Of a DNA stretch of 47,657 nt, positions 43,238 to 47,657 are shown in pieces. Position 1 is the stretch's first letter; the number at the start of each line of letters is the position of its first letter. Origin of the DNA: Deltaproteobacteria bacterium (GTDB taxonomy: Bacteria; Desulfobacterota; Desulfuromonadia; Geobacterales; JAJYBI01). The notes beneath the pieces are model-generated. The model was given only the letters and a program-made list of their open reading frames with translations, did no database searches and was not told the DNA's origin. The position numbers and the translations under genes were made by a program. The stretch is from NCBI GenBank assembly GCA_021779095.1, contig JAJYBI010000028.1, forward strand, positions 1 to 47,657. Reading direction: 5' to 3'.

Positions 43238-45379
43238 ATGCACGACCTGCGCTACCGGAACTGGCCGATCCTCCTGAAGATCATGATAATCCCGATCATC
43301 AGCCTCCTCCTCATCATCATGGGGACGGAATTCGTCATCATGCCGCGCATCACCTCCTGGCTCCTGGAACAGGAAAAGCTGAAGGTCAAGAACGTGGTGG
43401 AGGTCGCCTACCAGCAGATGGAGCAGACCGCCAGAGAGGCGGAGGCGGGGCGCATCACCCAGGATGCGGCGAAACAGCAGGTCATCGAGCGGATCAGGCA
43501 GCTGCGCTACGGAGGCGATGAGTATTTCTGGATCAACGACCTCACCCCGCGCATGGTCATGCACCCCACCAAGCCCGAGCTGGACGGCACCGATCTGTCG
43601 GACAACAAGGACCCCAACGGCAAGTACCTCTTCCGCGAGTTCGTCAAGGTCTGTACGGACAAGGGCGAAGGGTTCGTCGATTACATGTGGCCAAAGCCGG
43701 GCGAGTCGAAACCGTCCCCCAAGATCTCCTACGTAAAGCTGTACAAACCCTGGGGCTGGATCATCGGCAGCGGCCTCTACGTGGATACCTTCCGCGACAA
43801 GCTCCAGACCCTTCACCACTTTGCACTCATAAGCTCGCTCCTCTTCTCCGCCGGTCTCATGCTCCTCGCCTGGTCCGTGGCGCGCGGGCTCAAGCGCTCC
43901 CTCGATCAGGGAGGACGGTTCGCCGCGGCAGTGGCAGCGGGCGACCTGACCGGCCGGCTTGAAGTGGACCGCAGGGACGAGGTCGGCACGCTCTGCACCT
44001 CGCTCAACGACATGGTGGACGGGCTCAGGCCGATGATCGCGCGGCTCGGCGATACGGCCATGAACCTGGCCGAGACCGCCAAGGAAATCGGCCAGGCCTC
44101 CCGCACCATGGTGAGATCGGCCGAGCAGCAGACCGCCGACGTGACGGAAACCTCCACCGCGGCGACGGATATCCACAGCCTGGTAGAGATCGTGGGGAGA
44201 GGGGTCGACGGGCTCAACCACTCCGCCCAGGACAGCTCCTCGGCGGTCACGGAACTGGCCGCCAGCATCGAAGAGGTCGCCCGCAACATGTCGAGCCTCG
44301 TCGCCTCCATCGACGGCATCAGCTCCTCCATCACCGACATGGCCGGGTCGATCAAGCAGATCGATACCGGCGTCCAGTCACTCACCGAGACCTCCACCAC
44401 CACCGCCGCGTCGGTGCTGGAGTTCGACACCTCCATCCGCCAGATCGAGGCCTACGCCAAGAACAGCGCCGCCATCTCCGCATCGGCCCTCGGCGACGCC
44501 GAGACCGGCAAACGCGCGGTGGACGAGACCATCGCCGGGATCAGCGACATCACCAGCGCCTCCCGCATCGCCGCCGGTTCCATCGGCTCCCTGTCGGACA
44601 AGGCGCAGAGCATCGGCTCCATCGTCACGGTCATCGACGAGATCGCACAGCAGACGAACCTCCTCGCCCTGAACGCCTCCATCATCGCCGCCCAGGCGGG
44701 GGCAAACGGCAAGGGGTTCGCCGTCGTCGCCGCGGAGATCAAGCAGCTCGCCGAGCGAACCACCCGCTCCACCCGGGAGATCGCCGACACCATCAAGGGG
44801 GTGCAGGGAGAGACGGACCGTGCGGTGAACGCCATCGCCGCCGTGGAGGAGAGCATCCACAACGGCGAACGGCTCTCCCTCAAGGCCGGAGAGGCCCTGG
44901 GCAAGATCGTGGCAGGGGTGGAACAGACTGCCCGGCAGATGGACGAGATCGCACGGGCGACGCGGGAACAGGCACGGGGAAGCGAGTTCATCCGCAGCGC
45001 CATGGACCAGGTCGCCGCCATGACGACCACCATCGCCGAAACGACCCGCAGGCAGCGGGACGGCAGCGCCATCATCTACGCCGAGGTCGGCAAGATGCGC
45101 GAGTTCTCCGCCCAGGTCATGCGCTCCATGCAGGAACAGGCAACCGTCGGGGATACCATCAGCACCATGGCCCGCCACGTCTCCGACCTGAGCGGCCAGA
45201 TACAGGAGGCGTGCGTCAACCAGAATAGCGGCAGCCTGCGAATCCGCCATGCGGTGGAGAGTATCCGCAACTCCGCCACCGCGGTGCTGGACGAAACGAT
45301 GGTCGTGGACAAGGGGGTCGGGCACCTGGTGGTAACGACCAAGCTCCTGCGCAAGGAGATGTCCGTCTTCAAGCTCTGA
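43238..45379 (+). CDS. methyl-accepting chemotaxis protein with Cache sensor
   Basis: A 713-residue chemoreceptor. Helix 1 (about 13-34), a periplasmic single-Cache domain (about 40-190, with YFWINDLTPRMVMHP and KLYKPWGWIIGSGLYVD), helix 2 (195-215), HAMP, then a long helical signalling domain. The hairpin tip near residues 466-520 reads IDEIAQQTNLLALNASIIAA and GKGFAVVAAEIKQLAERTTR, conserved for CheA/CheW contact. Such sCache_2 domains sense small organic acids in relatives; the ligand is unknown. The ATG at 43238 has GGGG 6 bases upstream. No other chemotaxis gene is near. Confidence 0.94.
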   Translation: MHDLRYRNWPILLKIMIIPIISLLLIIMGTEFVIMPRITSWLLEQEKLKVKNVVEVAYQQMEQTAREAEAGRITQDAAKQQVIERIRQLRYGGDEYFWINDLTPRMVMHPTKPELDGTDLSDNKDPNGKYLFREFVKVCTDKGEGFVDYMWPKPGESKPSPKISYVKLYKPWGWIIGSGLYVDTFRDKLQTLHHFALISSLLFSAGLMLLAWSVARGLKRSLDQGGRFAAAVAAGDLTGRLEVDRRDEVGTLCTSLNDMVDGLRPMIARLGDTAMNLAETAKEIGQASRTMVRSAEQQTADVTETSTAATDIHSLVEIVGRGVDGLNHSAQDSSSAVTELAASIEEVARNMSSLVASIDGISSSITDMAGSIKQIDTGVQSLTETSTTTAASVLEFDTSIRQIEAYAKNSAAISASALGDAETGKRAVDETIAGISDITSASRIAAGSIGSLSDKAQSIGSIVTVIDEIAQQTNLLALNASIIAAQAGANGKGFAVVAAEIKQLAERTTRSTREIADTIKGVQGETDRAVNAIAAVEESIHNGERLSLKAGEALGKIVAGVEQTARQMDEIARATREQARGSEFIRSAMDQVAAMTTTIAETTRRQRDGSAIIYAEVGKMREFSAQVMRSMQEQATVGDTISTMARHVSDLSGQIQEACVNQNSGSLRIRHAVESIRNSATAVLDETMVVDKGVGHLVVTTKLLRKEMSVFKL

Positions 45380-45400
45380 CCGCACCCGTCCAGGTATGAC

Positions 45401-45428
45401 AAAAGCCCGGCTCGGCCGGGCTTTTCCA
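45401..45428 (+). terminator. terminator after the chemoreceptor gene
   Basis: AAAAGCCCGGC-TCG-GCCGGGCTTTT is a strong, symmetrical hairpin that could end transcription from both sides. The convergent lipoprotein operon stops at 45463. Confidence 0.88.
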
Positions 45429-45462
45429 TTTTCAGGAGAGAAACGGTTCCGCCGAGCGGGGA

Positions 45463-45999
45463 CTAGTGGGCAGGGGTACTGAAGACGAACCGTCCGACCT
45501 CGGGCACCACGTTCGACCGGGGAAGCACGCCGGGCACGAGCGGCCGGCTCCATACCGTTATCCGGGGGCCGTCGGCGGTAGCAAACACGGCCCGGACGGT
45601 CCAGAGGTAGCGGGTAGCCGGCTCCAGCGGACGGTCGATCCGGTGTGACGGTTCCGTCAGCCCCGTCCGCTCGTACACGAGCAGGGGGGGTCGTCCCGCA
45701 ATCGCCGCCCGCCAGATGCGCAGGTCGTAGGTCACCGGCCCCGTCAGCGCCGGCAGCAGGTCCCGTTCCCTCTCCCCCGGCACCGGCTGTGCCGTCCAGG
45801 CCAGCATCGGCCGCAGAGAGCCCACCTCCGCCACTACCATTTCGCCTCCGCCGGTTACCCGCGCCTCCGGTTGCAGGGGCTTAAGGCCGTACACCGTCGC
45901 CTCGTGGGAACAGGCGGCGGCCGCGAGACAACAGAGTCCCAGCACGGCAGTCCTGAGACGACCGATCCCGGCACCGGTGACAGGCGCAGCGTCACTCAT
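45463..45999 (-). CDS. small lipoprotein, unknown function
   Basis: A 178-residue protein with a lipobox (LCCLAAAAC, Cys near residue 30), so it should be lipid-anchored. The rest looks like one beta-sandwich of fibronectin-III type (RPMLAWTAQP, VTYDLRIWRA, HRIDRPLEPATRYLWTVRAVF). No enzyme motif is seen. Its ATG overlaps the preceding lipoprotein stop by 4 bases (ATGA), so the two are coupled and may form a complex. Confidence 0.7.
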   Translation of the reverse strand: MSDAAPVTGAGIGRLRTAVLGLCCLAAAACSHEATVYGLKPLQPEARVTGGGEMVVAEVGSLRPMLAWTAQPVPGERERDLLPALTGPVTYDLRIWRAAIAGRPPLLVYERTGLTEPSHRIDRPLEPATRYLWTVRAVFATADGPRITVWSRPLVPGVLPRSNVVPEVGRFVFSTPAH

Positions 46000-46889
46000 G
46001 GCCCGTCCCCCTTCGCCGGCTTGCTTCCGGGCGACAGTATAACCAGCAGGAAGAGCTCATCGACGATCTTCTCGGACAGGGCCGCATATGCCCGCTCCAG
46101 GTCGGTATTCAGAGGGCGGGCATTGTCGGCGGCCCACGCCACGAACGTCCGCTCCGTCCCCCGATAGCGGAACGACGCGTCATACAGGAGTCTGGCGTCG
46201 GCAATCCGCACGACCTTCACCTGCGCGTCGAGGATCAGCCGGAGCGGCGGGTTGGTCTCCCAGGGTGCGGCGAGGACCAGATCCGATATCCCGACCTCCA
46301 GTGCCGTGTCGACTCCCCGCGCCGCAAGGGCACGGAACAGCTCCGTTTCGCTGCCGCCGTTCGCCGGCACCGCCAGTTCCAGATGCCGTTGCGTCCGCAG
46401 CACCGCCTGCCGTACGATCCGTTCGCCCAGCGTCTCCTGGACCCTTCGGGCGGACGCGGCCTCCGTGAGAACCGCCTCTGCCGCCTCCACCTTTTCCTTC
46501 GACTCCGCAGTAATGGCCCCGGTCACCCCGCCCGCCACACCCCCGAGCGTACCGCCAACCACCGCCATGGAGAAGAACAGCGGAACGCACACCACCGCCT
46601 CGTTGCCGCGACAGACGGTGAGCCCCTCAAGCGGACCCCAGAAACCGGATGACGCCCATTCCGCCGATTTCCGGCCGGCCCCCGCCAGGGCACCCTTGGC
46701 GGGCAAGGTGAACTGCGTCCGCGGCGCATACGGGAGGGGAACGACCGCGATCGTACCGAACCGGCTCCGCACCGCCTCTGAAGGCGGAGAGGGAAGTTCG
46801 TAGGGAACCGGACTGCTCGCACATCCCGCGGAGTGCGCCAGCACAGCGGCACAGCACAGGGCGATGAAGGTTCGGAACAGCCGTGACAC
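45996..46889 (-). CDS. lipoprotein with glycine-zipper segment, unknown function
   Basis: A 297-residue lipoprotein. The start was set at GTG 46889 because AGGAGG lies 9 bases upstream and gives a textbook lipoprotein signal, VSRLFRTFIALCCAAVLAHS then AGC. A hydrophobic glycine-rich segment (AVVGGTLGGVAGGVTGAITA, near residue 110-130) could insert in a membrane. The C-terminal part (RGVDTALEVGISDLVLA, LILDAQVKVVRIADARLLYD) resembles the repeats of outer-membrane assembly lipoproteins of the LpoB/CsgG fold type. I cannot name it. It is first in a two-gene unit. Confidence 0.7.
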   Translation of the reverse strand: MSRLFRTFIALCCAAVLAHSAGCASSPVPYELPSPPSEAVRSRFGTIAVVPLPYAPRTQFTLPAKGALAGAGRKSAEWASSGFWGPLEGLTVCRGNEAVVCVPLFFSMAVVGGTLGGVAGGVTGAITAESKEKVEAAEAVLTEAASARRVQETLGERIVRQAVLRTQRHLELAVPANGGSETELFRALAARGVDTALEVGISDLVLAAPWETNPPLRLILDAQVKVVRIADARLLYDASFRYRGTERTFVAWAADNARPLNTDLERAYAALSEKIVDELFLLVILSPGSKPAKGDGP

Positions 46890-47039
46890 GGTACGGCACC
46901 TCCTCGCGCCGCCGGACATCGACGACATCTGACCGGAAGTATATCGACGCGCCGGCATATTGCCAGCGCCGCATGCGGCACCGTCACCACGGGCTCCTCC
47001 CGCAATAATCCGGCAGTATCGATCTGCACCGGCAACCAC

Positions 47040-47657
47040 TCAGTTTTCTAACGTTCAGGCCGGTTCGTTTTGACCTCGCTCCATGCTGCAACCGCTCAAT
47101 CGCACATGCGCTACCGATTACGCGCATTCAGGCGACGCAAGACACCGCTACTCGAACAGCACAGACCGTGTGTCCATGCAATTCCTCCAGAGGTACAGAT
47201 CAGAGGGTCTCACCCTCTTCCGTTTACTTGCGATATACTTCTTGCAGAGGGAGCGGCTTGTCAAATATCGTTTGCGAGATGAATCGATGACCGATGGATT
47301 TCAGATAGTGCTCGAATTTGCCGGGGACGGACAGGAGGAGAGTTCCTCACCGCTGCATCGGGGAAGATTCCGCCGATCGAGTGCTGGCCGCAGTTCGGCG
47401 TCGCCGATGACGACTACCCGGCGGCGAGCCGCATCGTTCAGGAAGCGCTGAAGGGACATGAGTCCCCTTCTTGGCGGTGTGCCGTCTAAGGCAAGAAGAT
47501 CGGGGGCAGTTCGGGGCGTGCTGGAACTGCGGAACCGGACCTTCATAGAAATTCAACGACCCAGACGCTACTCATCAAAGCCGTCGCCCCTCATTAAACA
47601 GGCCTTGATAAAATAATTTCCTTCATATACGTTAGCAAGTGAGATTTCGAAGAACGG
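47040..47657. other. gene-poor right edge
   Basis: About 600 bases with no confident gene. The base composition drops towards the end (AT-rich from 47575). A possible frameshifted remnant is given separately. Confidence 0.5.
47287..47489 (+). pseudogene. possible frameshifted gene remnant
   Basis: One frame gives MTDGFQIVLEFAGDGQEE from an ATG at 47287; about 55 bases on, another frame continues as FLTAASGKIPPIECWPQFG and DDDYPAASRIVQEALKGHE up to TAA at 47487-47489. Joined by a single -1 shift, they read like one short acidic protein with sensible residue use. No family is recognised and there is no ribosome site, so this is speculative. Confidence 0.25.

Overview
The window looks like chromosomal DNA of a high-GC deltaproteobacterium of the Geobacter group (Geobacteraceae / Desulfuromonadales). 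This is inferred from several signs: the gene order pheA-tyrA-aroA-cmk-ispH-rpsA-ihfB, GEMM-family riboswitches in front of a multiheme lipoprotein cytochrome, a second multiheme cytochrome, a haem-motif HD-GYP signalling protein, sigma-54 type promoters, and a queA-tgt-yajC-secD-secF block. No search was run, so the genus is not proven.

Layout. (1) 1-3.7 kb, minus strand: a sulfur-delivery operon cysE - iscR-like - cysteine desulfurase - mnmA - mtaB (cut by the left edge). It makes cysteine precursor, mobilises its sulfur and uses it in tRNA thiolation. (2) 3.8-5.9 kb: a large REC-GAF-PAS histidine kinase. (3) 5.9-7.5 kb: a loosely packed region with a small parvulin (ppiC), a remnant of a DnaQ-like exonuclease, a palindromic mobile-type repeat and tRNA-Leu(UAA). 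(4) 7.5-14.6 kb, minus strand: the aromatic amino acid / cmk / ispH / rpsA / ihfB superoperon. (5) 14.7-19.6 kb, minus strand: three genes for a degenerate receiver-domain membrane protein, a LysM protein and a GspE/PilB-type ATPase, with a candidate sigma-54 promoter. (6) 19.8-21.7 kb, plus strand: two successive promoter-riboswitch-terminator modules upstream of a six-haem-motif lipoprotein cytochrome with three internal repeats. (7) 21.8-31.4 kb, minus strand: spoIID-like - queA - tgt - yajC - secD - secF - TPR protein, then a terminator, then recJ and a cation diffusion facilitator. (8) 31.4-37.5 kb, plus strand: a sigma-54 promoter and long leader before the haem-motif HD-GYP protein, two oligopeptide-type ABC ATPases, an ArsR-like regulator and an RlmI-like rRNA methyltransferase. 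(9) 37.6-40 kb, plus strand: chrB with a perfect palindromic operator next to its promoter, followed by a five-haem cytochrome. (10) 40-47.7 kb: an M16 peptidase pair (one member lacking the zinc motif), a Cache-domain chemoreceptor, two lipoproteins and a gene-poor right edge with a possible frameshifted remnant.

The most interesting material is the cyclic-dinucleotide and redox theme. Tandem GEMM-I riboswitches (possibly of the cGAMP-responsive type) gate an outer-surface cytochrome, and about 11 kb away lies an HD-GYP phosphodiesterase candidate with a periplasmic CxxCH motif under a strong sigma-54 promoter. The chrB plus multiheme cytochrome pair, with no chrA in the window, is a second candidate redox-detoxification system.
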